Assembly: GCA_963675945.1 (NCBI GenBank)
Contig: OY780932.1
Location: forward strand, 2,294,001-2,358,000
Direction: 5' to 3'
DNA from: G963556115 sp963675945
GTDB lineage: Bacteria > Planctomycetota > SZUA-567
DNA: 64,000 nt
Positions 44,260-54,564 of the stretch are shown here, in pieces (position 1 is the first letter of the stretch; each line of letters begins with the position of its first letter). A model generated the notes under the pieces. That model had not been told where the DNA came from. It did no database searches and saw only the letters and a program-made list of their open reading frames with translations. Made by a program: the position numbers and the translations under genes.

Positions 44260-44664
44260 GACTTATGTTCTTAATAGTCTGAAAAAAGTTAGAAATTATA
44301 AGTAGTTGCTTATGCTTAAGGCGTTATCGTGACTGTGTTTATATCAAGGTTTGGCTTATTAACAAAAAAATGTATTAATGAGATATTGACAGAACATTTT
44401 TATGATTTATAGCTATAAGTGTTTGGGTTGTTTAACAATATTTCATTAATCGTATATTATAAAGCTTAGCTAACTGTTGGGGGTTGGTATTGGGGTAGGT
44501 GTTGAGTCTTGGGTCAACTTGGGTTGTGAGTGGTGTAGGGAGTTATGAGATATTTTTTTTACTTTGATAAAAAATAGAATGTTCGTTTATTTTTGTCGGT
44601 GAGCAGGTTGCAGGTTGAGTCTGGTTTTGGGATTATGGTTGATATTGGTGCAGGGGATTATTAT
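44260..44664 (+). repeat. Duplicated promoter/leader region, copy 2
   Basis: Copy of 40335-40739, including TTGACA (44386-44391), 16 bases, TATAGC (44408-44413). At its end the start codon of copy 1 (ATG) is replaced by ATA and similarity stops. The following 400 bases (44665-45064) have no supported gene; a 62-residue frame at 44615-44803 is only the relic of the former N-terminus. Confidence 0.88.
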
Positions 44665-45064
44665 ATCAGAAACGGTTATCAAGTTGGTAGTATTTATTAA
44701 CAGTGATGTAATTAGATGTAATTATATGATTGTTTTAACTGTAGAGATTAATGTGACATACGGTTTATTGGATTTCTTGAGGCGACTGAGGTTATCTGGC
44801 TAAGGTCGGTTTATGACTTCATGTTAGGCCATTTGTCGAATTATCGTATTTGTCATATGTATATAATTTGTTGATACTAGCAATAGGGGAAGAGATGGCT
44901 CGTATCTAAAAGAGTATCATGCTTATGTTAGTATTCTGGCTGTAGGGTTATGATAATTTTAGGTTAGTACTTATTTGTGGTGTGTATTGAGAAAGTATGA
45001 TTTTAGTGATGGGTGATTATTTTAATAGTTATATGGTAATTAGTATAAAGGGGGGAAACGGAGG

Positions 45065-48000
45065 ATGAGAAGAGTATTTTCCATGAGAGGAAGGTTGGTC
45101 AACCTGCTCATAATGGGTATATTGGCAATAATCCTGCTCTTTAGTGAGGCTTTGGCTGCTGCTGGTAGTGCTGGAGGTGCTGGAGGTGGAGGTGGAGGTG
45201 CTGGTGGTGCTGGCGGTGGAGGTGGTGGTGCTGGCGGTGCTGGTGGTATTACTAGTAGTAATGATGATTCTGGTAGGGCTGGTTCCGATGCTGCTGTTGC
45301 TGGTGCTGGTGGTGGTGGCGGTGGTGGTGGTGGGGGGGGTAGTGCTACTGGTAATCCTAAATGGTGGTTTGAATGGTGATGGTGGTGCTGGTAATGCCGG
45401 CGGTGGTGCTGGTGGTCAGGGTGGTGCTGGTGGTGCTGAAGATTGTGGTTGGGCTGGTGGTGCTGGTGGCGGCGGTGGTGGCGGTGGTAGTGTCGGTACT
45501 GCAGCAGCTGATCCAAATAATATAGTTGCCGGTGGCGCTGGCGGTGACGGTGGCGCTGGGGATAATGGTGAGAATGGGGGTAGTGGCGGTTACGGGGGTA
45601 ATGGTGGTGCCGGGCAGTATCTTACGACTGGTGGTACCATTGAAAGTTCTACCGGTGGTGCTGGCGGTGCTGGCGGTGCTGGCGGTGATGGCAATTCTGG
45701 CGGCGGTATCGGTGGTGATGGTATCGGTGGTGATGGTGGCTGGGGTGGAGCCGGTGGTGCCGGGGCGGTGCTTGCTGCTGCAGGTACCTTTACGGTCGAT
45801 GGTGCTATTATTACTGGAGGTGACGGTGGTGCAGGTGGTGCTGCTGGTAATCCTCCAGGTGATCCATGGGGTTCTGATTACGCAGAAGCGGGTTGCCACG
45901 GTAGAGGTGGCGCGGGGATTTTAGTTACAACAGATGCAGTTACCTTGGATATAAAGAGCGGTACTATTAGTTCTGGTAAATATGTCTCTACTTATGACAA
46001 TTCAATAAGTATAGAGGCTGATCAGGCAGAGGTTAATATTAGCGGTGGTACGCTGAATGGGGATATTGTTACATATGGAGATAAGACAACGCTTAATTTT
46101 ACCGGGGGTACGCTGAATGGAAGTATTTATTTAAGGATGAGCCAAAATGAAGAGTCAACGCTTAATATTGTCGGTGGTGATGGTACTAACGGCAGTAATA
46201 TTACAAAGAATATTTACGGCTTGGGCGGAACAACAACATTAAACTGGGAGGGTGACTTAGGTTCCAGTAATATAACCGGTTATGATTCTAATGGATTGGG
46301 TATTAATATAAATTTGACCGATAATGCGCAGACTACGGGTGATATATCTTTGGGGGGAGGGGCAATTAATGGAGGTTATAACCTGTCTGTAGGTAAATTG
46401 ACGACTACCGGTGATGTCGGCGGTAGTAATTCACTTGGTAACTTTACTGCAAGTGGAGACGTGTCAACCGGGGCTTTTTCTGCCGCCTCGACTACGCTTA
46501 CGAATTCAGCAAAATTTACGACAAGCGGTTTGGCTACAATAACCGGTGATTTTGATGCGAGTAATGGTGGGCTGGTCTCTGTTGCCGGGCTTGAGGTCAA
46601 TGCTGGGAGCGCAAATGGCAATATTGATGTTAGTGGTGGTGGTCTGACTGCAACCGGTGCGGTAAATATTTATGGCAATCTGATATCTACCGGGCAGGAT
46701 GTGGATGCTACCGGGCAGACGCTAAAGGTCGGTGTTGATATAACCGCAAAAGATATTACTGCAGGTGCCATTACCGCCAATTCAATTGGAGCTTCTGGTA
46801 GTGTTACCGTGACGGGAAATGTTACCACTACTAATACTTTTGAGGCGGAAAAGCTGGTTGTTGGGGGTGAAGTAGTTCTCGATACCGGTACAAATTATTC
46901 TACACTTACGGGTGCAACAGGTATTTCTATTACTACCGGCAATATGCTTACGATTGCTGCCGGTAGTGATAATGATAATTTCAAGGGTGTTGAAATGGCT
47001 GCCGGTGCTAAAATTAATATTGATGGGGCTACTGCTGCAAATGACCGCAGTAAGGGTAAGACCTTTTCTGGTTTTACTTTTTTGAATAATAATGCTACTA
47101 TCAGAGTGGGGGCAGGTACAACAGCCAAGTTGGGGGCTGTAAACTTATCTAGCGGAACAGGCAATAGACTGGTACTTGATTTCGGCAGTTCTGGTACGGC
47201 GACAAGCGGAGCCAAGGTTGCCGGTACGCTTACTGATTCTACCATAAAAATAAGCGGTACACAAGCGCAGGCAACCAATGTTTACGGCATAAACGGGGTC
47301 GTTGGCACAACATATACCAATGTCTTTGCTTCATATTTAACTGCTCAGAATGCAGTTGCTTTTGAAGATGGGGATCTATTGAGTACCGAGGATGATGTGC
47401 GGATATATACAATATTGCTGAATGGGAGCGGGATGGATATTCTGGTGCAGGCGGCTGGTTCTGGAGCAAATGGGACGGGTGCGAATGCGGCAGAGAATAA
47501 GGTTACGCAGGGGGGCGGCTCGGCAGAAGCAGGTAAAGCGGCGCAAGATCTGGTAAATAATCAGGCTAGTATGCCGCAGCAAGGGCAGGATTATGTAAGT
47601 AAACTTACGGTATTGCCCAGTAATGAGATGGCACGGGCGGTTGCTCAGACTATAGGTGAGGGTGCGACTGCACCGTCAACCCAGAGTTCGCTCTTGGCGA
47701 TTACCGCGGCGACCAGCTCGGTGGAGAATCAGATGGTCAATTTCCGTTCGGGCAATATTGCGCAGGGACTGGCTTCGTCATTCGGCGGGAGCGGGGCGAC
47801 CTCGGCTCTGGATAATATGGCTGATGCGTCTGAGTTGGAGGTGGCGTATGAGTCCGGCTTTACCTCGGGGGTGGATACCACCGAGTATAAGAAGGTAACG
47901 GTCTGGGCGAACGGTTTCGGCGGTTTTGGCGAGCAGGGGACTATCGGCAGTGATATCGGTTACAGTTTTTGGAATGCTGGAACTATGGTCGGGCTGGATT

Positions 48001-48722
48001 ATGCATTCGCGCGGGAACTGCGGTTGGGAGCACTCTTCGGCTACAGTTATAATAAGACCGATGTCAACTGGAATAGCGGCAATAGTGTTGACAATGCCTT
48101 ACGGGTGGGGGCGTATGCTTCGTATAACTGGAATGCTTTCTTTGTGGACTTATCACCGACGATGGGTATTCATCTTATTAATTCCAGGCGTAATATCTGG
48201 GACGGGAGTGTTGCCAAGGGAGACCGCACCGGTATAGACTTCAACGCGAGTGGTACCGTAGGGTATAATTTTGAACTGCCGTTTGGGATTAATTTTGTCC
48301 CTGAGTATACGCTTACTTATACTATGTTCTATGACCCTAAGTATACCGAGACCGGAGCGGGCGCGGCAAATGTTACTTATAACAGCTATACCTCGAACTC
48401 CCTGGTACAGGATCTCGGGGTGAAATTCGGCAAATTGCTCAGAGTATCGGATAATCTGGCCTTTCTGCCCGAGGTCTGGGGCGGTTGGGAGTATGAATTC
48501 CTGGATACCGGTGGTGAGCGTAATACTGTGACCTCGGCGGTGCTAGGGGCGCAGTCGTATACGACCGAGATGAATGCCATGGCGCAGAATCGCGGTTACT
48601 GGGGGATCGGGATGACGGCGCTACTCAAGGATAACGTATCGGTCTACGGTCGTTATGATCAGCGGGTATGGCATAAGGGTTTCAATATCGGCTTCCTGGT
48701 TGGAGTCAAGATTGATTTTTAA
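45065..48722 (+). CDS. Autotransporter adhesin 2, Gly-rich passenger, frame broken by one base near a G8 tract
   Basis: The start at ATG 45065 gives a signal peptide (LVNLLIMGILAIILLFSEALA) and a GGAGGGGGG-type region, but this frame stops at 45379. From about 45350 the other frame continues with the same Gly/Ala/Asn-rich repeats (NGDGGAGNAGGGAGGQGG), then a passenger of sparse repeats and a beta-barrel identical in form to autotransporter 1, ending ...VGVKIDF at 48722. Removing one base between a G8 tract (45332-45339) and an AAA at about 45359 restores a protein of about 1218 residues. It may be phase-variable, disrupted or a sequencing error. Out-of-frame Val/Leu runs before 45350 are not real protein. 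Confidence 0.75.
45332..45339 (+). repeat. G8 homopolymer in the autotransporter 2 coding region
   Basis: Eight consecutive G lie within GGT repeats, close to the point where the frame changes. Loss of one G would join the signal-peptide frame to the passenger frame. Confidence 0.8.
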
Positions 48723-48824
48723 TCTCGTTTTGAATGAATTCTCCTTAGCCTGGTTGCCGGTTGTAAAGGCAGCCAGGCTTACTTACTTAGATAAACTGGC
48801 TGTGCAGGATCTTGATCGCTTCCT
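47388..48824 (+). repeat. Duplicated beta-barrel and 3' flank, copy 2
   Basis: Near-identical partner of 42820-44259. Here the flank continues into the complete minus-strand gene 48787-49284, which shows this is the original downstream junction. Confidence 0.92.
48747..48779. terminator. Hairpin between autotransporter 2 and the convergent gene
   Basis: A 12-bp stem (48747-48758 with 48768-48779, one G-U pair) with a 9-base loop. It lies between convergent genes and has only weak T-richness. Confidence 0.55.
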
Positions 48825-49284
48825 CTTTCTCCTGCTTGTCGGTCATAATCAGGTGGCAAATCTCTGACCATTTTAATTCAGACTTGAATTTTCGGTTATA
48901 AGCCTTGGTGAACTCCACCCGTACCTTGATTGGATGATGCCGACTAAAGAGGCTGAGCAGGCGTAGCGCCTCCATACAGCCGATTTGGAAATAATCGGCA
49001 AGTAACATTGAATTGCGTACTATCTCCAGCGCTCCCAGCATTTGCTTGTTCTGGCAGCGTTGTCCAAGCTGGATATATTTCATTATATGCTGGATATTGT
49101 GCCACTGTAGACCAACCTTTCTGGCTTGAGAAAAAATTTCGCGAACAGCTTCCTCGGTTCTGCTGTGTTCAGCGTTATGAAAGGCGGCAATCTCCATAAA
49201 TGCGGTAGGTTCTAAGTTAAACTCATCGGCAATACCAATAGCAATAATTATGGAGTGGTCAATTTCCATTAATTTTACATTCAT
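48787..49284 (-). CDS. Hypothetical helical protein
   Basis: The 165-residue, mostly helical soluble protein includes EFNLEPTAFMEIAAFHNAEH, QARKVGLQWHNIQHIM and KWSEICHLIMTDKQEKEEA. No signal peptide, membrane helix or known family is recognised. Its last 40 bases are also present at 44220-44259 as part of the tandem duplication, so it was next to the ancestral autotransporter gene. Confidence 0.6.
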   Translation of the reverse strand: MNVKLMEIDHSIIIAIGIADEFNLEPTAFMEIAAFHNAEHSRTEEAVREIFSQARKVGLQWHNIQHIMKYIQLGQRCQNKQMLGALEIVRNSMLLADYFQIGCMEALRLLSLFSRHHPIKVRVEFTKAYNRKFKSELKWSEICHLIMTDKQEKEEAIKILHSQFI

Positions 49285-49970
49285 TTCAACAATTCTCTCT
49301 CTCTAATCTGTGATTTCAGTATTGTGAAAACTTGTACACATCGGATAAACTTGTTTTGCTCTTGAGTTGTGGAACTGATGCGAAAAAGTACTCAATACGA
49401 ATCTCTGCCATGAAATATAGCTTATAAAGACCGATATCAAGCTCATACTCAATGGGAACATATTATCACATATTTACATATCTGTCAATAAATTTTATAC
49501 TTGCAGTTAAGGGATTATGTGGGTTGTGTTTGGTAAAATTAAGGTGGCTGTATATAGAAATGTGGATAATCTGTTGCAATAAAAGGTGTTAGTTCGATAA
49601 GGAGTTTGGTTAATATGGATTAGTGCATTTAATAAATATCTTTAAAAAATATGGTTAGGGTGGTAGTGTTTGCTCGGTTCTTTTGGGTTGGGGTATGGGC
49701 TGGGTAGGATAGGAAAAACCTGCTCCTAGGGCTGAACCGTCTAGGCCTTTGGGGTAAGTTTTAGGCTCTCTGAAGTCGGGTCTTTTTACGCAGAGCGGTT
49801 TTAGATCCATATTCCTCAGTGGCTTATGATAATATTCTCAGCCGGAGCTGAACGGGTTGCGAGATACAGCCTCAGCCAGTAACTGTGTTACTGGCTGTAT
49901 TACTTTGTTTTGAACAATTTTCTGGGAGTGCTAAAGATTACAGTTGTACAAATGGATATGGCCACTGTGC
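49285..49970. other. Intergenic region with a structured repeat
   Basis: About 690 bases without a supported gene, A+T rich in the first 350. The only clear structure is the element at 49849-49897. Confidence 0.45.
49849..49897 (+). repeat. Two-hairpin dispersed element, copy B
   Basis: TGAACGGGTTG leads into a 6-bp stem (49854-49859 with 49867-49872, two G-U pairs, 7-base loop) and then an 11-bp perfect stem (49873-49883 with 49887-49897). Layout matches copy A at 24848-24898. It lies 74 bases past the purM stop. Confidence 0.55.
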
Positions 49971-51044
49971 CTAGACAAAGCTTACTCCGCCGTTACCGGG
50001 AGTGACTCTGCCGATGATTCTAGCCGCCTCGCCATTAGCCTGGAGGGTGGCGCTGATCTTTTCTGCACTCGCTTGTGGACAGATTACCAACATGCCGATA
50101 CCCATGTTGAAGACACGGTACATCTCATCTTCGGCAATATTGCCGGCAGCTTGAATAACCTTGAATATCGGAGGAATATCCCAGCTACCGAGTTTAATCT
50201 CGGCGTTACAGTCTGCGGGCAGGATGCGCGGAGTGTTTTCGGTGATGCCGCCGCCAGTAATATGTACCAGTCCGTGTAGCGGGGTCTCGCTGCCGAGTTC
50301 CAGAGCCTTCATGACCGGTTTGACATAGATTCTGGTCGGTTCAAGCAGGGTCTCGCCGAGTGGCTTTTCGAGTTCCGGCAGGGTGCTGTCGACGCTGTAA
50401 CCGCCGACCTCAAAGAGGGCTTTGCGAGCCAGAGAGAAGCCGTTGCTATGTAGACCGCTGGAGGCGAGGCCGAGGATGACATCTCCGCTGGCTACCTGGC
50501 TGCCGTCGAGCAAGGCTGCTTTTTCAACAATGCCTACTGCGAAACCTGCCAGATCATATTCGCCTTCCGGGTAGAAGCCGGGCATCTCGGCGGTCTCACC
50601 ACCGAGGAGGGCGCAGCCGCTCTGGCGACAACCTTCGGCTACTCCGGTGACCAGGCCGAGCATGGTCTCTTTGTCACAGCGGCCGGTGCCGATGTAATCG
50701 AGAAAGAATAGGGGTTGGGCGCCCTGTACAAGTACATCATTGACACTCATGGCGACCAGATCGATACCTACGGTGTCGTGCTTCTTGAGCATGAAGGCGA
50801 GCTTGAGCTTGGTGCCGACTCCGTCGGCGCCGGCTACGAGAATCGGCTCATCCATAAAGCGGGAGAAAAAATCGCACTGACCGCTCAGCCCTTTGAGACT
50901 GAAGAGACCGCCGAAGCCGCCGTCATTGCGGACTACACCGCTGCCGAAGGTACTCTCCATCAGCTCAGTATATTTGGCTGCAAGTTCATTGCCGGTATCA
51001 ATATCAACCCCGGCGTCCTTATAGGTTATGCCCTTGTCTGACAT
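49971..51044 (-). CDS. purM: Phosphoribosylformylglycinamidine cyclo-ligase (AIR synthetase)
   Basis: The 357-residue enzyme makes aminoimidazole ribonucleotide from FGAM and ATP in purine synthesis. It shows the N-terminal YKDAGVDIDTGNELAAKY, the ATP-binding GADGVGTKLKLAF, DLVAMSVNDVLVQGA and the C-terminal HITGGGITENTPRILP. I chose ATG 51044 (GAAAGGATAA upstream), seven bases after the purF stop; the frame is open further upstream inside purF. It is an operon partner of purF. Confidence 0.95.
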   Translation of the reverse strand: MSDKGITYKDAGVDIDTGNELAAKYTELMESTFGSGVVRNDGGFGGLFSLKGLSGQCDFFSRFMDEPILVAGADGVGTKLKLAFMLKKHDTVGIDLVAMSVNDVLVQGAQPLFFLDYIGTGRCDKETMLGLVTGVAEGCRQSGCALLGGETAEMPGFYPEGEYDLAGFAVGIVEKAALLDGSQVASGDVILGLASSGLHSNGFSLARKALFEVGGYSVDSTLPELEKPLGETLLEPTRIYVKPVMKALELGSETPLHGLVHITGGGITENTPRILPADCNAEIKLGSWDIPPIFKVIQAAGNIAEDEMYRVFNMGIGMLVICPQASAEKISATLQANGEAARIIGRVTPGNGGVSFV

Positions 51045-51051
51045 AGCGCAG

Positions 51052-52521
51052 TTATCCTTTCGTGATGTTGTGCTGAAGATGGTCGTCGTATTCGTCGGCA
51101 CCCTCAAGTAGATCCATACTGAATTTGTCCTCCATCTGGTCTATAACCTTGACCGGGTATTCGCCGTTGAAGCAGGCACAGCAGAATCTGTCGTTGTCGT
51201 AAGTAACGCAATCAAGCATTCCTTCAAGCGAGATATAACGCAGCGAGTCAACATCCAGCATCTCCTCCATCTCTTTGATAGTGTGGTTCGCGGCCAGTAA
51301 CTCGCGGCGGGTAGGAAAGTCGATGCCGTAAAAGCAGGGGTAGATATTGGGCGGGCAGGATATACGCAGGTGTACCTCTTTGGCTCCCGCCTGTTTGACC
51401 GTACGTACCAGGTTGGTCGTAGTCGTACCCCGGATCAGGGAGTCATCGATCAGGATTACGCGCTTGCCCTTGACTACTTCTCTGACAACATTGTGCTTCA
51501 TATTTACAGATTTAACCCGTTGTTTCTGTACCGGGTCGAGGAAGGTTCTGCCCACATAGTGGTTACGGATAAAGGCTCTGTCCATAGGCAACCCTGTCTT
51601 TTTGGCAAAACCCATGGCGGCGCTGTATCCGCTGTCGGGGATCGCGGCGACGATATCGGCCTCGGCCGGATGCTCCTCTGCCATACGTTCACCCAGGCGG
51701 TAACGTACCTGGTGGACATTGTCACCGAAGATAAAGCTGTCCGGGCGGGCGAAGTAAATATGTTCGAAGATGCAGTGTGCCGGCTTGATCTCCTCCTTGG
51801 GAGCGAAGATCTCTGATTTGATGCCGTGCTTGTTGATCGTAATCATCTCGCCGGGTTCGATGGAGCGGATAAACTTGGCGCCGATAAGATCGAAGGCGAC
51901 AGACTCACTCGCAACGACATAACCGGTATCGAGTGAACCGAGGCAGAGCGGACGGAAGCCCTGGGGATCACGCGCGGCAATCAATTCATCCTCTTTAAGA
52001 AATACAAAGCAGTATGCTCCTTTGATATGGTTGAGGCAGTGACCGAGGCTGTTCTTCTTATGGAGGTGGCTGGGTTTGGCGAGTAAATGAACCAGTACCT
52101 CACTATCGGTACTGGTTTGGAAGATTGAACCGTAAGCCTCGTATTCGTCACGGAGAGTTCTGGCGTTTACCAGATTGCCGTTATGGGCAAGGGCTATCAG
52201 GCCGTCAGAATACTCTACTACCAGCGGATGAATATTCTGCGGCTTGGAAGAACCGGTCGTTGAGTAGCGTACATGACCGATAGATACGTGTCCGGGAAGA
52301 TTATTCAGTTTGCTGGTCGGAACGGCTTGCGCTAGCAGTCCCATGCTCTTATGGGATCTGATCTTGACCCCGTCACTAGCTACAATACCTGCCGACTCCT
52401 GCCCGCGATGCTGGAGGGCATGGAGCATCAGCCAAGTGATAGATGCGGCATCTTGAATACCGTATACCCCGGCAATACCGCAGAAATGCTTACATTCTGT
52501 ATCCACTTTTTTTCCAATCAC
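51052..52521 (-). CDS. purF: Amidophosphoribosyltransferase, propeptide and Fe-S type
   Basis: The 489-residue enzyme catalyses the first step of purine synthesis, PRPP plus glutamine to phosphoribosylamine. The glutaminase Cys is residue 14 (CGIAGVYG) after a short leader (MIGKKVDTECKHF) that must be removed. The PRPP loop VILIDDSLIRGTTTTNLV is present. Cysteines in PAHCIF, IYPCFYG and FCCACFNG match the [4Fe-4S]-binding positions of Bacillus-type PurF. The start is GTG 52521 or GTG 52506; neither has a strong ribosome site. Confidence 0.94.
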   Translation of the reverse strand: MIGKKVDTECKHFCGIAGVYGIQDAASITWLMLHALQHRGQESAGIVASDGVKIRSHKSMGLLAQAVPTSKLNNLPGHVSIGHVRYSTTGSSKPQNIHPLVVEYSDGLIALAHNGNLVNARTLRDEYEAYGSIFQTSTDSEVLVHLLAKPSHLHKKNSLGHCLNHIKGAYCFVFLKEDELIAARDPQGFRPLCLGSLDTGYVVASESVAFDLIGAKFIRSIEPGEMITINKHGIKSEIFAPKEEIKPAHCIFEHIYFARPDSFIFGDNVHQVRYRLGERMAEEHPAEADIVAAIPDSGYSAAMGFAKKTGLPMDRAFIRNHYVGRTFLDPVQKQRVKSVNMKHNVVREVVKGKRVILIDDSLIRGTTTTNLVRTVKQAGAKEVHLRISCPPNIYPCFYGIDFPTRRELLAANHTIKEMEEMLDVDSLRYISLEGMLDCVTYDNDRFCCACFNGEYPVKVIDQMEDKFSMDLLEGADEYDDHLQHNITKG

Positions 52522-52737
52522 TGTTATAATGGTTGTTGTATGATATCCAGTGCTATCTGTAATACCTTGTAATTGTTCCAGAACGTTAATTTTAACAAAT
52601 ATACGGAGTCTGTAAAGAGGTTTATGGAATAATACGCAAAAGGTTGGTTGGGTAATATATGCTGGGAAGAATATAGGCAGTAATGGGATTATGAATTTCT
52701 GATGTTCCCGGGTAATTTTATTGTATAGGCAACTTTC

Positions 52738-52765
52738 TTGACAAAAAAGAATGAGAACTTATACT
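52738..52765 (+). promoter_or_regulatory. Sigma70-like promoter for the cyclodeaminase gene
   Basis: TTGACA (52738-52743) and TATACT (52760-52765) are 16 bases apart, about 50 bases before ATG 52814. Spacing and -10 are the same as in the promoter at 40218. Confidence 0.65.
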
Positions 52766-52813
52766 CTGGGGATGAGTTTTGGTCCGTACTGTTCAAGGTG
52801 AGGAGAGTCGATT

Positions 52814-53437
52814 ATGTTTGCGGAGAAGACGATTAGAGATTATCTGGAGGTCGCGGCATCGGGCCAAGAGGTGCCGGGGGGGGGCAGTGTGAGCGGGTTG
52901 ATCTCGGCTCTGGGGGCGGCTATGGGTGAGATGGTCGGGAACTTTACTCGGGGCAGAAAGAAGTATGCCGAGTTTGAGGATGAGGTTGTGGCGATTCTCG
53001 GGGAGTTGGCGCGAATACGCGGGGAACTCTTGGAGTGTGTAGACCGGGATGCAGAAGCCTTTCTTAAGTTCAACGATGTCTATGCCATGCCCCGCGAGAC
53101 CGAGCAAGAGAAGCAGGAGCGTACCGCGGCTATGCAGCTCTGCTTGCAGGGAGCGATGCAGCCGCCCATGGATATTATGCGTCTTTCGCTTGCGGCGCTG
53201 CGTTTGATACCGATGCTGGCGCAGAAGGGTAACAGTAACCTCATAACCGATGCCGGGGTGGCGGTGCAGGGGTTATTTGCCGGGATGAAAGCGGCGAGAT
53301 ATAATGTTATGATCAATCTAAAATGGATGCAGGACGAGACCTTGGTGCAGCAGCGCAAGGAAGAGGTACGCAATATCCTCTCGGAAGCAGGGGGTATTGC
53401 CGGTAGGGTTGAGGCTTTGGTAGAGGCAGCTTTATAG
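52814..53437 (+). CDS. Cyclodeaminase/cyclohydrolase family protein (FchA-like)
   Basis: The 207-residue all-helical protein has the family hallmark PGGGSVSGLISALGAAMGEMVGN (partly quoted) and the following DRDAEAFLKFNDVY and N-rich MKAARYNVMINLKWM. Members act as formiminotetrahydrofolate cyclodeaminase or methenyl-THF cyclohydrolase. No formiminotransferase domain or histidine-degradation genes are near. The link to one-carbon supply for the neighbouring purine genes is inference. A GGAGAG site precedes ATG 52814. Confidence 0.85.
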   Translation: MFAEKTIRDYLEVAASGQEVPGGGSVSGLISALGAAMGEMVGNFTRGRKKYAEFEDEVVAILGELARIRGELLECVDRDAEAFLKFNDVYAMPRETEQEKQERTAAMQLCLQGAMQPPMDIMRLSLAALRLIPMLAQKGNSNLITDAGVAVQGLFAGMKAARYNVMINLKWMQDETLVQQRKEEVRNILSEAGGIAGRVEALVEAAL

Positions 53438-53474
53438 TTTGGTGAATGGAATCTCTCAGGGTTGGAGTGCAGAA

Positions 53475-54272
53475 ATGGCAACTAAGATTGCAGAAACAGC
53501 TGATAAGTATAAGCTTTATATTGAGGCGGTGCAGTGTGTTGAGGCGGATATTGATTTTGTTTATGAAATTTATAAGGAGCGGGTCGGCAAGAGACCCAAG
53601 AAGCTCAAAGAGGACTTTTGCGGCTCCTTTGCGGCAGCGGTAGAGTTTGTTTCCCGGAGTAAGAAGAATACTGCGGTGGCGGTCGATCTGGACAAGGAGG
53701 TTCTGGAATGGGGGAGGAAGAATATCCTGCCACGTCTGGACGGGAGTGAGGAGCGGTTGGAGATTATTCGGGATAATGTCCTCAACGTTTCAGAGCCCAA
53801 GGTCGATGTGGTGCTGGCTATGAACTTCTCCTATTTTCTCTTCTTAACTCGCAAAGAGCTCAAAGCGTACTTTAAGAATGCCTATAAGTCGTTGAAAAAG
53901 AATGGACTCTTTTTTCTTGATGCTTATGGCGGTACTGAGTCGATAGACGTATGCGAGGAGGAGAAGGAGTGTGACGGTTTTACCTATGTCTGGAATCAGT
54001 ATAAGTTTAATCCGATCTCGTCGCGCGCCTTGAATTATATTCATTTTAAGTTCCCGGATGGGTCGGCTATTGAGCAGGCATTTGCTTATGAATGGCGGCT
54101 CTGGACCTTGGCTGAGATACAGGATATTCTGGCTGAGGTGGGTTTCAGAGATATTGGGGTCTACTGGGAAGGCTGGGATGAAGAGGAGAATGCCGGAGAT
54201 GGTAATTTTGTGCTGACGACTGAGACGGAGAACTGCCAGGGTTGGGTCTGTTACATCGTTGCCGGGAAGTAG
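53475..54272 (+). CDS. SAM-dependent methyltransferase
   Basis: The 265-residue protein has a Rossmann methyltransferase fold with a modified motif I (KEDFCGSFAAAVEFV), the acidic strand-2 end VAVDLDKEVLEWG, VDVVLAMNFSYF and a LKKNGLFFLDAYGG post-motif. It ends with a C-terminal domain ordered like small-molecule methyltransferases. The substrate is not known. I chose ATG 53475 with GGAG seven bases before; the frame opens at 53439. It follows the cyclodeaminase gene by 37 bases and is probably cotranscribed. Confidence 0.78.
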   Translation: MATKIAETADKYKLYIEAVQCVEADIDFVYEIYKERVGKRPKKLKEDFCGSFAAAVEFVSRSKKNTAVAVDLDKEVLEWGRKNILPRLDGSEERLEIIRDNVLNVSEPKVDVVLAMNFSYFLFLTRKELKAYFKNAYKSLKKNGLFFLDAYGGTESIDVCEEEKECDGFTYVWNQYKFNPISSRALNYIHFKFPDGSAIEQAFAYEWRLWTLAEIQDILAEVGFRDIGVYWEGWDEEENAGDGNFVLTTETENCQGWVCYIVAGK

Positions 54273-54332
54273 GACGGCCAAGGTCTTGCTTTGGGGGTAA
54301 AAAATCATATAATTATCAATGATGTAGCGCTG

Positions 54333-54361
54333 AGTGCAAGGATACAGGGTGTCCTTGCACT
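54333..54361. other. Hairpin in the gap after the methyltransferase
   Basis: A perfect 10-bp stem (54333-54342 with 54352-54361, loop of 9) without T-run. The rest of the gap 54273-54564 is A+T rich and holds no gene. Confidence 0.5.
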
Positions 54362-54564
54362 GTAACTATTTATATGGTTTTGAGTTATAGCTTGGCTTGG
54401 ATTTTGCTAGGGGTTTGGCAGAAATGGGTTTGATAACATTTTGCCGCGGTGAAATATGCATTGAGAATGTAGTTTTGACCATAAAAAAGTAGTTGTTTCT
54501 GCTGATTATTATTATTTTTTTATTATATATTTGTTGTAATGAACCTTGTGGAGATACATGAATT

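Noticed and set aside
44615..44803. 62-residue frame after the second leader copy
   Set aside because: Its first 16 codons are the duplicated leader of autotransporter 1; the rest has no support. Treated as a relic.
45144..45350. Val/Leu-rich N-terminus of the long frame ending at 48722
   Set aside because: It is the out-of-frame reading of GGT/GCT repeats. The other frame has the signal peptide and Gly/Ala composition that continues after the shift.
45040..45899. Minus-strand His/Pro- and Thr-rich frames opposite the Gly-rich passenger
   Set aside because: They are complements of GGT/GGC repeats, without ribosome sites or recognisable domains.
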